A stretch of 64,000 bases of DNA from Bradyrhizobium sp. 139 (GCF_023074175.1 NZ_JADPKS010000104.1:86773-150772), one strand, 5' to 3'. Positions 9,164 to 17,644 are shown, numbered from the stretch's first letter. Numbers and translations are program-made. Notes: generated from the sequence alone by a model not told the origin.

Positions 9164-10585
9164 ATGGCGCACGAAGACCGCTACGGCCTGCCGCTCTCCA
9201 CCTCTTCACACGAGGCGGCAAGCGCCTATCGCGAAGGTGTCGACCTCATGCTCGCCGGCTGGACCGGCACGGCGGAGACCCTGGAGCGCGCCATGGCGGC
9301 TGATCCGGATTTCGCGCTGGCCCATATCGCCCGCGCCCGCGTGCATGGCTTCTATCAGCAGGGCGACCTCGCACGAAGCAAGGCGGCGCTCGCACGCGAG
9401 CTCGTGGCGAAACGCGGCACGGAACGCGAGCGTTCGCACGTCGAGACGCTGGCGCTCGCGATCGAGGGACAGCTGCCCGAGGCGATCGCATTGACGCTGA
9501 AGCACATCGACGCGTGGCCACGCGATGTCGTGGTGCTGTCGCTGCCGCTCGGTGCGTTCGGCCTGTTCGCGTTCTCCGGCATGCCCGATCACGACCGCGC
9601 CCGGCATGAGCTCTGCGAGCGCGTCGCGCATCACTATAGCGAGGACTGGTGGTTCCTGACGCTTTACGGCTGGGCCATGACCGAGAACGGCAACGTCGCC
9701 CGAGGCCGCGCGGTGACTGAGCGCGGCTTCGCGTTGCGGCGCGCGAACGCGCATGCCGCACACGCGGTGCTGCATGCGATGTTCGAGGACGGCTCGATCG
9801 ACGCGGCTGATCGTCTCGTCGACGACTGGATACAATCGTACGACCGCACCGGCATTCTGCACGGCCATATCCGCTGGCACCAGGCGCTCGGCGCGCTCGA
9901 ACATGGCGATGCGGCGCGCGCGCTTGCGATCTATGCCGACGTGCTTCAGCCCTCCGCCACGCAGGCGCCGCCGCTGAACGTCATCACCGACGGCGCCTCG
10001 CTCTTGTGGCGCCTGTCGGCTTACGGCCACACCGTGCCGGAGGCGCTCTGGCTTGATGCCGATGCCACCGCGCAAAAACTGTTTCCGAAATCGAGCCTTC
10101 CCTTTGCCGACGTCCACATGGCGCTGTTCGCTGCGGCGACGCAGAACCAAGAGGCGCTCGCTGCGCGCCTTGCGGCGATCGAGCAGCGGCTCGGCGACGG
10201 CAAGCTGCCGGCCGGTCCCGTGGTACCGGCGATCTGCCGAGCGCTCGTGGCCTTTGCCGACCGGGATTACGCCTCATGCGGGCAAACGCTCTCGCCCATC
10301 CTCGGCGAGGTCGTGCGCATCGGCGGCAGCCATGCCCAGCGCGAACTGATCGAGGATACCTACATCGTCGCGCTCATGCGCAGCGGCGAGCTGCCCCGCG
10401 CCCGCGCGCTGCTCGACGCCCGCCTGCACCGCCGTCCCGTCGGGACACGCGCTGGCAGGCCGCGATGGGCTAGCTCTGCCACGAAAAAAACATCAGCCTG
10501 GCAGCAAGTGCCTGCTAGGACGGGGCGGGCGATCAGGCGAATCGCCGATGGATGGTGCAGTGGTATTCCAAGCGGGCTTGGCTGA
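9164..10585 (+). CDS. TPR-repeat protein with probably frameshifted C-terminus
   Basis: A 473-codon reading. Residues 1 to about 420 are a helical, alanine-rich protein of the tetratricopeptide-repeat type found widely in alphaproteobacteria; it has no signal peptide and probably works as a scaffold. Near 10430-10445 the reading frame seems to slip: a neighbouring frame continues as RRDTRWQAAMG and stops at 10471-10473, a natural ending, whereas the annotated frame runs on for about 40 unlikely residues (Arg/Ser-rich) into the next gene's leader. A one-base indel is the simplest explanation. Follows the reductase gene by 13 bases. Confidence 0.8.
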   Translation: MAHEDRYGLPLSTSSHEAASAYREGVDLMLAGWTGTAETLERAMAADPDFALAHIARARVHGFYQQGDLARSKAALARELVAKRGTERERSHVETLALAIEGQLPEAIALTLKHIDAWPRDVVVLSLPLGAFGLFAFSGMPDHDRARHELCERVAHHYSEDWWFLTLYGWAMTENGNVARGRAVTERGFALRRANAHAAHAVLHAMFEDGSIDAADRLVDDWIQSYDRTGILHGHIRWHQALGALEHGDAARALAIYADVLQPSATQAPPLNVITDGASLLWRLSAYGHTVPEALWLDADATAQKLFPKSSLPFADVHMALFAAATQNQEALAARLAAIEQRLGDGKLPAGPVVPAICRALVAFADRDYASCGQTLSPILGEVVRIGGSHAQRELIEDTYIVALMRSGELPRARALLDARLHRRPVGTRAGRPRWASSATKKTSAWQQVPARTGRAIRRIADGWCSGIPSGLG

Positions 10586-10673
10586 ACAAACGGGATCGCA
10601 ACCAATTTGCGGTTCGATCGTTGTTGGACGGAACTTTTCCGCCGCCGTGGCCCCCTGGCATACGAGCTTGACG

Positions 10674-11252
10674 ATGCGCCTCCGCCGACCGGTCCTCGCC
10701 GCGGCCCTCGTGGCTCTCGCAAGTCCTTGTTTTGGCGAGCCTTCCGCGCCGATCCCGGTCAACAATCCGCCGGCGCAGCAGAATTCCTTCGTTGACCTGC
10801 TGGCCCTGATGTCCGGTCACTGCAAGACGCTGAAGGTCGCTGGGCGCACCTTTCCCTGCAGGACTGTAGCCTACGCCCATGGCGACAAGGGCCGGGTCAA
10901 TTTTACGGTCGCCGTCGACGATCCCGCCGACGACAACCATGTCGTGTCGTTCTCCGGCGAGAACGGTAAGCGGGCCGACGACAATTCCTACGAGCTGCGG
11001 ATCGACCGCATGCTGCTCAATTCCAAGGATCGGCCGAGGATCGACGGCCTGCCGGTGCCGGCCGAGCAGACCTCGACGGGCGTCTGCCGCCAGACCGGCA
11101 ATTTCGCCGCCAAGAAGGTGACGGATGTCACCTGCTCAGCCACCGACAGCGATGGCCGCCGATATGAGCTGCTGTTCGTCTCGGACGGCAAGCCGGTGAG
11201 CGTGCGCCGGATCCGGCAATCGTCGCCGTCGATCCAGGATCCGTTCAAGTAA
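10674..11252 (+). CDS. Hypothetical exported protein
   Basis: 192 residues from the ATG at 10674, which gives a signal peptide (MRLRRPVLAAALVALASPC, cleavage before EPSAP). An upstream in-frame ATG at 10548 would bury the signal peptide and is rejected. The mature part has four cysteines (SGHC, FPC, GVC, VTC), suggesting two disulfides. No family recognised. Confidence 0.75.
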   Translation: MRLRRPVLAAALVALASPCFGEPSAPIPVNNPPAQQNSFVDLLALMSGHCKTLKVAGRTFPCRTVAYAHGDKGRVNFTVAVDDPADDNHVVSFSGENGKRADDNSYELRIDRMLLNSKDRPRIDGLPVPAEQTSTGVCRQTGNFAAKKVTDVTCSATDSDGRRYELLFVSDGKPVSVRRIRQSSPSIQDPFK

Positions 11253-11340
11253 CGGCATCCCGTCCTGGCGAAAAAGCCGGAACGCATGACGCCGGACACC
11301 AGTCATTGTGTATGATTTGCGCCATGCTTCGGAGCGAGCC

Positions 11341-11688
11341 ATGACACGCGACCTTTTGTTTCTGCTGCGGCCCGGTTTCGAAGACCCCGCATTTCCGGGC
11401 CGGCACTTCTATTGCTGGCATTGCGCGCTGATCGAGGGCGTGCTCGCCTCGTTTCCGGCGCTTTCCAAAAAGCTCGAGGTCGAGCGCATCGCATGGCCGC
11501 ACCCAAGGCAGCCGGTGATAGCGCTGGTCGGCGAGGAGGACCAGTCGCTGCCGCTGCTCGTGCTGGCGGATGGGGCGACGTCGCGGCACCAGACCGGCAG
11601 CCACCAGGGCCGCGCGTTCGTTGCCGACAAGGACGCGATCCTCGCCGCGCTCTCCGAACGCCACGGCTTCCCCGATCCGCATCCGTGA
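11341..11688 (+). CDS. DUF3088 family protein
   Basis: 115 residues beginning MTRDLLFLLRPGFEDPAFPGRHFYCWHC. The N-terminal layout (strand, then FYCWHCALIEGVL with the CxxC pair) is that of the DUF3088 family, which looks like a reduced thioredoxin fold. The central PHPRQPVIALVGEEDQSLPLLVL segment also fits. Whether the CWHC pair is redox active or metal binding is unknown. The start is the first ATG after a GAGCC stretch. Confidence 0.82.
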   Translation: MTRDLLFLLRPGFEDPAFPGRHFYCWHCALIEGVLASFPALSKKLEVERIAWPHPRQPVIALVGEEDQSLPLLVLADGATSRHQTGSHQGRAFVADKDAILAALSERHGFPDPHP

Positions 11689-11834
11689 GGAGGACGCGCG
11701 ACGCCGGTGCAACCCACTCTCGTGTCCCGGACGGGGCACGTGAGCCGTCCCGAAAGGAGGGAAAATCGGCATTGCCGGCCGCCGCCGTTGCCTCGCATAT
11801 TTGGCGCAGTAAGCAAGACTGAGAGCCGTCCTCC

Positions 11835-12404
11835 ATGCGCAGTCCCCTCCCCGCCCTCCTCGTCGTCGATGTTCAGCGCGCGTTCGACGAATGGGAGGCG
11901 GCAGGCAAGCGGCGCAACAATCCGGATGCGGTGGCGCGCATCGCCGATCTGCTCGCGGCATTCAGGAGGAGCGGCGCGCCGATCTTCCACATCCGCCACG
12001 AGGGCACCAAGCCGACCTCGTCGTTCCTGCCGCAAAACTCCGGCTACGCGGTCAAGGACGAGGCGCGCGAAGCGCCGGGTGAGGCGGTGGTCGTCAAGCG
12101 CGTCAACAGCGCCTTCATCGGGACCGATCTCGATACGCGCCTGCGCGCGGTCAACATCACGACGCTCGTGATCTGCGGCGCCACCACCAATCATTGTGTC
12201 GAGACGACGACGCGGATGGCCGGCAACCTCGGCTTCGACGCGCAGCTGGTGCGCGATGCGACCTGGACCTTCGACCGGATCGGGCCAGATGGCGACAAGC
12301 ATTCGGCTGAAGAAGTTCATGCAATGACGCTGTCGAATCTCAACGGCGAATTCGCGCGCATCGTCGCCGCCGATGACGTGATCGCTTCGTTCGAAGCGAC
12401 GTGA
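11835..12404 (+). CDS. Isochorismatase-family cysteine hydrolase
   Basis: 189 residues with the family triad in place: Asp12 (VVDVQ), Lys88 (VVKRVNS) and Cys121 (TTNHCVETT). The cis-peptide region is ICGATTNHC. It belongs to the nicotinamidase/isochorismatase superfamily, whose members hydrolyse amides or ureido groups; the substrate is not evident. Transcribed after the DUF3088 gene with a 146-base gap. Confidence 0.9.
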   Translation: MRSPLPALLVVDVQRAFDEWEAAGKRRNNPDAVARIADLLAAFRRSGAPIFHIRHEGTKPTSSFLPQNSGYAVKDEAREAPGEAVVVKRVNSAFIGTDLDTRLRAVNITTLVICGATTNHCVETTTRMAGNLGFDAQLVRDATWTFDRIGPDGDKHSAEEVHAMTLSNLNGEFARIVAADDVIASFEAT

Positions 12405-12481
12405 CAATAGATCGCGGCACATCGAACATTCACGCGTTGATCGGAATTCCCGTCTGCGTCGTTTCGACGCCCGCACTGGCC

Positions 12482-12506
12482 GGAACACGCCGGACGCCCA
12501 TGTGTT
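12482..12506 (+). promoter_or_regulatory. Possible sigma EcfG-type promoter (GGAAC-N16-TGTT)
   Basis: GGAAC at 12482-12486, 16 bases, then TGTT at 12503-12506. The consensus for alphaproteobacterial EcfG is GGAAC-N16/17-CGTT, so only the first, less conserved base of the -10 differs. It would start transcription about 20-25 bases before the small histidine/glycine/tyrosine-rich gene at 12537. Confidence 0.45.
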
Positions 12507-12536
12507 GTCACTCGATATCTCAACTGGAGTGACGAC

Positions 12537-12854
12537 ATGAAGTATCTCTTTGCCGCGATGGCCGTCGGTGCTGCGGCACTCGCCGGTGGATCCGCGGCAT
12601 ATGCGGCCGACGGCGGAACCGCCAAGCAGAACGGGCAGATCGGCCAATCGACCGACATCAGCGCGCAGCACAGGTATCACCATTACGGCTATGGACATCG
12701 CCACCACTGGCGCCATCACGGCTACTACCGGCCGCATTACCGGAGCTACGGCTATTATCCGCGGCACCGCGGCTATTATGGCGGCGGACCATACGGATAT
12801 TACGGCGGCGGCGGTCCCAGTGTGACGTTCGGATTCGGCGGCGGCCGATGGTGA
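12537..12854 (+). CDS. Small exported His/Tyr/Gly-rich protein
   Basis: 105 residues with a signal peptide (MKYLFAAMAVGAAALAGGS, cleavage after AYAA). The mature half is a low-complexity run of His, Tyr, Arg and Gly with repeated GYY/HHY/RPHY units from residue 45 to the end. Such proteins are found in many Rhizobiales; metal binding through the histidines is plausible but unproven. A rho-independent terminator follows at once and a GGAGTGACGAC ribosome site precedes. Confidence 0.75.
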   Translation: MKYLFAAMAVGAAALAGGSAAYAADGGTAKQNGQIGQSTDISAQHRYHHYGYGHRHHWRHHGYYRPHYRSYGYYPRHRGYYGGGPYGYYGGGGPSVTFGFGGGRW

Positions 12855-12858
12855 GACG

Positions 12859-12887
12859 AAAGGCCCGCGAATGTGCGGGCCTTTTTC
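12859..12887 (+). terminator. Rho-independent terminator, probably bidirectional
   Basis: A perfect 10-bp stem, AAAGGCCCGC / GCGGGCCTTT, with a 6-base loop and a run of T on the plus strand. It sits between two convergent genes (12537-12854 and 12902-14158). The A-run on the other side makes it usable for the leftward amine oxidase as well. Confidence 0.85.
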
Positions 12888-12901
12888 TTATCCCCGCAAA
12901 A

Positions 12902-14158
12902 TCATTTCCGCCGTCTCCAGCCCGCTCGCCAGCGCCGCCTCCACCGTGCCCATGACGCGCCGCGATAGAGCGCTTCGCCGGAGAACAACACCGGGCCGTC
13001 GGCGCACGCAAGGATCGCCTGCGCCTCGCGTGTCCGCGGCGTCGCCCAGGAATAGGCGCCGCGGGCGAACGGATCGTGCAGCCAGTTGGTCGCCGCAGTC
13101 GCGACGAGATCGCGCGCGATGTCGTCCCGCGACATCCCGAAGATGGCGCCAAGCGAATCGAGACCGGCCTCGATCAGCCCGTGGCGATCGAGCGTCGCCA
13201 GCTCGGCCGTCCGCGGGCCGCCGAACCAGCCGGTGAGCACGGGGTGCTGGTCCGGATGCCGCGTCCACCACACCGGGATCGACTGGTCCGATAGCAGGAA
13301 GGTCATGTCCGCGAGATCTTCGTTTCGCTCGCGCCACCACGGCCGCGCGAACCGCAGCAGGATTTTGATGACACTGCCGAAACCAATGTCGCCGGCGGAA
13401 GCGGCCTTCGCGCGTGCGCTCTCCGGAAGCGCGATGTCGCGCAGCAACGGCAGCGGAACAGTGAGGACCGCGCGATCGCAGCCATGCAAATCGCCGCCGG
13501 CACAGCGGACGGCCAGCGGGCCGCCCGTCTCCTCGATCGCCGACACCGCGCAGCCGAAGCGAAACGTCACGCCAAGCCCGCGGCACTCGCCCGCCAGAAA
13601 GTCAATCAGCGCGCCATAGCCGCCGACGATGCGCGCCTGCGTGTGACGTCCGCCGTCCATCCATTCCTCGCGCAGCGCCAGCGTCGAGGCACGCTCGGGA
13701 TCAGCGGCGTCGTAGCCCTCAACCATCCGCCCGATCGAATGGCGCAGCCGGTCATAGTCAGGCCCGGCAAAATGCCGGCGCAGGAAATCGGCGACGGTGA
13801 GGTCGTCCTGCAACGCCCCGAGCACGTCATGCAACTCCGCCTGATCCGGATCGTGCCGATCCTCGCGCGAGAGTCTCGTGCCGTCAAAGCTCCACTGCGT
13901 GCCTTCGATCTCCTGGACGGACAGCCCGGCCTCGCGCAGGAGCCCGCGCGTGACCGGCGCTTCGCCAGGGACGAATTCGGCGCCGGCATCGGCGGGGTAG
14001 CCAAACTCCGACGCCGGCAGCGGCAGGATGCGCCCCCCGCAGCGCTCGCGCGCCTCCAGGATCGTTACCGTCCTGCCCGCACGTGCCAGCTTGCGCGCCG
14101 CCATCAGCCCGGCCGCGCCGGCGCCGATGACAACGATATGCTCCGATTGTCCCGACAT
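12902..14158 (-). CDS. Flavin-containing amine oxidase-like protein, C-terminus probably frameshifted
   Basis: 418 codons. The N-terminal dinucleotide-binding motif GAGAAGLMAARKLA is at residues 12-25 with the ILEARERCGGR motif after it, typical of the monoamine oxidase family. The end reads GEALYRGASWARWRRRWRAG, which is not a natural ending; the adjacent frame continues from the same point as VMGTVEAALASGLETAEMIL and stops at 12888-12890. That second version is the expected FAD-binding C-terminal motif of the family. A one-base deletion near 12955-12965 is therefore likely. Substrate unknown. Confidence 0.82.
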   Translation of the reverse strand: MSGQSEHIVVIGAGAAGLMAARKLARAGRTVTILEARERCGGRILPLPASEFGYPADAGAEFVPGEAPVTRGLLREAGLSVQEIEGTQWSFDGTRLSREDRHDPDQAELHDVLGALQDDLTVADFLRRHFAGPDYDRLRHSIGRMVEGYDAADPERASTLALREEWMDGGRHTQARIVGGYGALIDFLAGECRGLGVTFRFGCAVSAIEETGGPLAVRCAGGDLHGCDRAVLTVPLPLLRDIALPESARAKAASAGDIGFGSVIKILLRFARPWWRERNEDLADMTFLLSDQSIPVWWTRHPDQHPVLTGWFGGPRTAELATLDRHGLIEAGLDSLGAIFGMSRDDIARDLVATAATNWLHDPFARGAYSWATPRTREAQAILACADGPVLFSGEALYRGASWARWRRRWRAGWRRRK

Positions 14159-14167
14159 GCCGCTGCT

Positions 14168-14875
14168 TTACTTGGCCACGGCTTGCGGGTCGTTCTGGAT
14201 GAGGTAGCGCAGCAGCAGCACGCCGCCGCCGAGCGGTCGCGTGCTTTCCAGCGTCATCGCAGTCAGTGGCGCGCGCTGGTCGCTCTCCACGTCCGTCGAG
14301 TCGAACACGAAGGGTGCGCCCCTGGCGCCGTCGATCGCGGGGCTGAGGATCAGATTGAATTCGTCGATCAGACCGGCGCGCAGGAATGCGCCATTGGCAA
14401 CGCCGCCGCCCTCCACCAGCAAGCGCTTCACGCCGAGCTCGCGATTGAGGATATCGAGCGTCAGCACGAGGTCGATCTCCGACGTGCCGCCAAAGATGTA
14501 GGATACGCCCTCGCCGCGGAGCCCAGCCAGATGCGAATCCGGCACGCTCTCGGTCAGCACCACCACGATCGGATCGCCGCCGATATCGGAGCGGCCCCAG
14601 CCGATCTTGCCGTGCGCGTCGAGCACGACGCCGTAGATTTTCGCATCACGCCGCGCGAACCAGTTTTCGCGCGGAAATGTCGCAGTCGTCGCGGGATAAG
14701 GCTTCCCCTTGGCGAACTCGGATCCGGTGACGCGGCCGATCACCCAGGCATCGCCGCCGAGCTCGCCATGGATCTTCTCGAACCAGTCGGTGCCCGCGCC
14801 TTTCGGGCGCCAGCGGCTGGGATGGGTGCGGCCATCCAGGCTGGAGTGCATCAGACAGATGACGTAAGGCTTCAT
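14168..14875 (-). CDS. Dihydrofolate reductase-family protein (RibD C-terminal-like)
   Basis: 235 residues starting MKPYVICLMHSSLDGR, the N-terminal strand and SLDG motif of the RibD/DHFR fold. Later motifs include VLTESVPDSHLAGLRGEGVSYIFGG and LLVEGGGVANGAFLRAGLIDEFNL, matching the NADPH-binding and subunit segments of pyrimidine reductase relatives. It is a stand-alone reductase without the deaminase domain. Lies between the amine oxidase (9 bases away) and the following leftward gene, likely one unit. Confidence 0.88.
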   Translation of the reverse strand: MKPYVICLMHSSLDGRTHPSRWRPKGAGTDWFEKIHGELGGDAWVIGRVTGSEFAKGKPYPATTATFPRENWFARRDAKIYGVVLDAHGKIGWGRSDIGGDPIVVVLTESVPDSHLAGLRGEGVSYIFGGTSEIDLVLTLDILNRELGVKRLLVEGGGVANGAFLRAGLIDEFNLILSPAIDGARGAPFVFDSTDVESDQRAPLTAMTLESTRPLGGGVLLLRYLIQNDPQAVAK

Positions 14876-14895
14876 GGGGTATCTCCAGGCCGCGC

Positions 14896-15558
14896 TCAGG
14901 CGGCCGGCTCATTGCCCTTGGCGCGATCGTTTACGATCACCGCCAGCGGATTGAGCTTTGGCGGCGCGACGAGCTTGAGCGTGTTGCTGTCATGATCGTT
15001 GAATGGCGCGCCGCGCACGAACAACTCGGTCTGGATCAGATAGGTCCAGCTTCCGTCATCGTTGAAGGTGATGTCGCAGCGATAGGAGTCGGTGCGAAAG
15101 GCCTGTTCCAGGAAATCGGTCGAGCAGATTCCGTAAGCGGTATCGCCGCGCTTGGCCGTCACGGAGATCGTCTTGTCATCCGGCCCGGCCTTGCCCGAGG
15201 CGAGCAGGACCTGCCCGCGCGGGATCGCTAGCGTCTGCATGATCAGCCCGGTCGCGGGCTCCCATAGCCAATAGCCGACCTGGTCGTGGAAGGTGATATC
15301 TTCCTCAGGCGTGTTGATGTGGATGTGATAGCGCAGCCCGTAAAGAAGCTGCGGCCCGTTGGCTTGCGGATCGATCGGGTCCATCCGGATATGCTCGATG
15401 AACACCCGCCGCTCAGGCCCCTGCGCCTTCGGATTGACGTCGATGCCCTTCTCCGCCTGCCAGATGCCGGCAAGACGGCGCAGCGGGCCGAGATTGGCAA
15501 GGCCGGCGGGCGAGACGTCCTCGGGCTCGGTGAAGATGTCGGCGGGAATGGGGAGCAT
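14896..15558 (-). CDS. Heme-binding beta-barrel (nitrobindin-like) family protein
   Basis: 220 residues from the ATG at 15558. The segment LGPLRRLAGIWQAEKGID near residues 24-40 resembles the G-x-W motif that opens the nitrobindin/THAP4 and FABP-like barrel, and alternating beta strands fill the rest. I see no decisive heme-ligand histidine, so heme binding is a family-level suggestion. Codirectional with the two genes downstream. Confidence 0.65.
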   Translation of the reverse strand: MLPIPADIFTEPEDVSPAGLANLGPLRRLAGIWQAEKGIDVNPKAQGPERRVFIEHIRMDPIDPQANGPQLLYGLRYHIHINTPEEDITFHDQVGYWLWEPATGLIMQTLAIPRGQVLLASGKAGPDDKTISVTAKRGDTAYGICSTDFLEQAFRTDSYRCDITFNDDGSWTYLIQTELFVRGAPFNDHDSNTLKLVAPPKLNPLAVIVNDRAKGNEPAA

Positions 15559-15746
15559 GATGGCCTCGCGGGAAGATGCAGAGGCCAGCAATATCACAGG
15601 AAGACGAGGCGTGAATTCAACTCGTGAATTCAACTCATGTCTCCGACAAGCGCCCGAGGCATTCGAGCCATGCGGCGACGCCCGTTGCATCTGTCGGCCA
15701 GCGCCCCCGCGTGCCGCGATCGCCGGTCCGCAACAGGCGTGATGCC

Positions 15747-16253
15747 CTACTTCAACGCCAGGCTGCTGCAATACGCCGAGGTTTCACCGGAGCGCCAGCC
15801 GGTGACCCGTCCGGCCTCCTTGCACTCGTCGTAGGTCTTGTAGTTGCCGATGTTCCGCCACGTGAACGAATACACGCCGCCCGAAACGTTGCAGCCGGTC
15901 CACGGCCCCTTGGCGGACTTGAAGCTCGACTGGCAACCGCCGGCGCAGCTGCTCGTTTCGCGTTCGAGCTTGGCGAGCTTCGCGGCATCAGACATTGGCG
16001 CCGTCGCGATGCTCGATGCGGGTGACGACGTCCGATACCCGGTGCTGCGGGCTGCCACGTGATACGTTGGCTTGTGCGGCCTCGCCATTTGCTTCGGCGC
16101 GTCGACCGTGACGCGGGGAAGCTCGACGCCGCCACCGCCCGATTGCGTCGGTTGGGACATTGCCGTGCCGCTCAGGCCACACAGCAACAGTGCAATCGTT
16201 GGGAGTGCGACAGCGGGACGCGTAACGAAGCGTGACGATGACGTCATGGGCAT
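15747..16253 (-). CDS. Hypothetical exported cysteine-containing protein
   Basis: 168 residues starting MPMTSSSRF. A signal peptide ends near LSGTAMSQ. The mature part has a Gly/Pro-rich linker and a C-terminal domain with five cysteines (SCAGGC, GCN, ECK, YCS). I do not recognise the family. It lies 212 bases downstream of repeat copy 1 (16466-16496). Confidence 0.68.
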   Translation of the reverse strand: MPMTSSSRFVTRPAVALPTIALLLCGLSGTAMSQPTQSGGGGVELPRVTVDAPKQMARPHKPTYHVAARSTGYRTSSPASSIATAPMSDAAKLAKLERETSSCAGGCQSSFKSAKGPWTGCNVSGGVYSFTWRNIGNYKTYDECKEAGRVTGWRSGETSAYCSSLALK

Positions 16254-16656
16254 GATGCGGGAGGACGGTCAATTCCATCCCCGAGACGAGGATATCACGA
16301 GACAATCGAGGTTGCATCCTCGAATCCCGCAACTTGATCCGAGGCACCGGCGCGCAATCACGCCACAGCTGCCACAGTTTTAATCAGGTTCTGGACGAGA
16401 TTTGCGCCGAGTTCGGCTTTGCCACCGGCGCACTACAGCGACTGAGCACTTATAGATTTGCGTTTGATCACGCCGGCCGATCGGTTCGATCGTGCAGCCG
16501 GCTGGGGTGGAGTAAAATCGGTACGGACCGAGCTTGGCTCCTCGCACGAGCCGAGCTCGGCCCCATGTCTGGCGCATGCAGTCGAGCAGTCGATCCAGCT
16601 CAATACGAAACGCAGTTCGCTGCAACGCATTGATGCCGCGATCTGCGCCGTGGCGT
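16254..16656. other. Gene-free stretch with one repeat copy
   Basis: No convincing gene: the open frames on both strands here have no family, start site or codon pattern. It contains the first copy of a 31-base direct repeat (16466-16496) and is probably the upstream region of the exported protein at 15747-16253. Confidence 0.5.
16466..16496. repeat. 31-base direct repeat, copy 1
   Basis: 28 of 31 bases match the copy at 17056-17086 in the same orientation; the longest identical run is TCGGTTCGATCGTGCA. It lies 213-243 bases before the start of the leftward exported-protein gene at 16253. Confidence 0.7.
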
Positions 16657-16965
16657 TTACTTGCCGGTCGAGCCCGCGTGTGGGCTCATTGTGCCGGTTG
16701 TCCCCTTGTTCATGTCCGTTGAGTTCATGTCCGTTGAACCGGTTCCGCTGGTCGAACCCGTTGTGCTCGACCCGCGCCTTTCGGACCTGGCGGTGCCGCT
16801 GCTCATGCTGCTGGATCCCGGGCTGCCCGTCGTCCCGGTCGAGCTTGAGCCAGACATGCCTGTCGCGCCACCAGCACCGCCGCCTGCACCACCACCGCCC
16901 TGAGCGAACGCGACAGAGCTGGTGAGTACGAGCGCTGCGGCAAAGCCAATCGTTGCGGGTTTCAT
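16657..16965 (-). CDS. Small exported Gly/Ser/Thr-rich protein
   Basis: 102 residues with a signal peptide (MKPATIGFAAALVLTSS, cleavage after VAFAQ). The mature part is low complexity: glycine-rich, then Ser/Thr/Gly with repeated TGST and DMN units. The start at 16965 is chosen because AAAGGAC lies 8 bases upstream. No enzyme motif. A GGAAC-N16-GGTT promoter-like element precedes it, which would place it in the stress regulon. Confidence 0.7.
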   Translation of the reverse strand: MKPATIGFAAALVLTSSVAFAQGGGGAGGGAGGATGMSGSSSTGTTGSPGSSSMSSGTARSERRGSSTTGSTSGTGSTDMNSTDMNKGTTGTMSPHAGSTGK

Positions 16966-16994
16966 GCGATGTCCTTTCATTCTGGAGGTGGGAC

Positions 16995-17019
16995 AACCGA
17001 GGCCCCGTGCTGCCGTTCC
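16995..17019 (-). promoter_or_regulatory. Possible sigma EcfG-type promoter (GGAAC-N16-GGTT)
   Basis: On the minus strand GGAAC (17019-17015), 16 bases, GGTT (16998-16995). Only the first -10 base departs from the EcfG consensus. It lies about 30 bases before the start of the exported protein at 16965, a natural distance. Confidence 0.5.
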
Positions 17020-17055
17020 AGAAATATCCCATTGATGCGAAGCATATCCGCTCGC

Positions 17056-17086
17056 GATCAAGCCGGCCCGTCGGTTCGATCGTGCA
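17056..17086. repeat. 31-base direct repeat, copy 2
   Basis: Partner of 16466-16496 with three mismatches. It lies 91-121 bases upstream of the start of the leftward gene at 16965, just upstream of its putative promoter. Confidence 0.7.
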
Positions 17087-17170
17087 TCGCATGCACTGTC
17101 ACGGCATGATCCTCTTCAACAACGCGCTCTCACCCTGCGGTGTACACGAGCAGGCGGCCTGCCGGTTCGC

Positions 17171-17494
17171 TTACGCCGCCATCTTGCGGCAGGATTCGGC
17201 GCAGGCCTCGCAGGCGGCGACACATTCGTCCATGTCGCCGATCCGCCTGCAGTCGCTGGCGCACTCCGCACAGATCTCCGCGCACTCCTTGCAGGTGTGC
17301 TTGTGATGCGGCGTGTTGATCAACATGAAATGGGCCGAGGTCCGACACATCTCCGCGCACGCCATCATCAAACGGAAATGGGCCGCTTCGACATGCTTGC
17401 CGCCCAGTTCAAGACAGTGGTTCATCGCCGTCGAGAGGCAGGTCTTGTAGCAGGACAAGCAGGTCTCGATGCAGCGCGTTATCTCCTCGTTCAT
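17171..17494 (-). CDS. Four-helix-bundle copper-storage protein (Csp-like)
   Basis: 107 residues with 16 cysteines spaced as CxxxC/CxxC along predicted helices (RCIETCLSCYKTC, ACAEMC, TCKECAEICAEC, CVAACEACAESC). This is the pattern of the Csp family, where cysteines line the core of a four-helix bundle and hold many Cu(I) ions. There is no signal peptide, so it resembles the cytosolic Csp3 type. The histidine-rich HHKHTC segment fits the pore end. No copper regulator or ATPase is adjacent. An EcfG-like element lies about 150 bases upstream. Confidence 0.9.
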   Translation of the reverse strand: MNEEITRCIETCLSCYKTCLSTAMNHCLELGGKHVEAAHFRLMMACAEMCRTSAHFMLINTPHHKHTCKECAEICAECASDCRRIGDMDECVAACEACAESCRKMAA

Positions 17495-17644
17495 GACGTG
17501 CTCCTAGGCGACATGTCTTTTGTCTTTTGCGGGTGCGGGCGGCCTTCCTGGCCGAAGCGAAGCGCTCCGCCGCAGGCCGGCGAGCCGATGCTTCGCCGCC
17601 AAGCTTTCCACCATGCAAGACCTCCAACTCGGCACTTTCCAGTG

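Noticed and set aside
11409..12767. 452-codon open frame on the minus strand
   Set aside because: Covers DUF3088, the isochorismatase-like gene and the small exported gene on the opposite strand; no motif.
13484..14995. 503-codon open frame on the plus strand
   Set aside because: Runs across the amine oxidase and RibD-like genes on the other strand; His/Arg/Ala-rich product with no domain.
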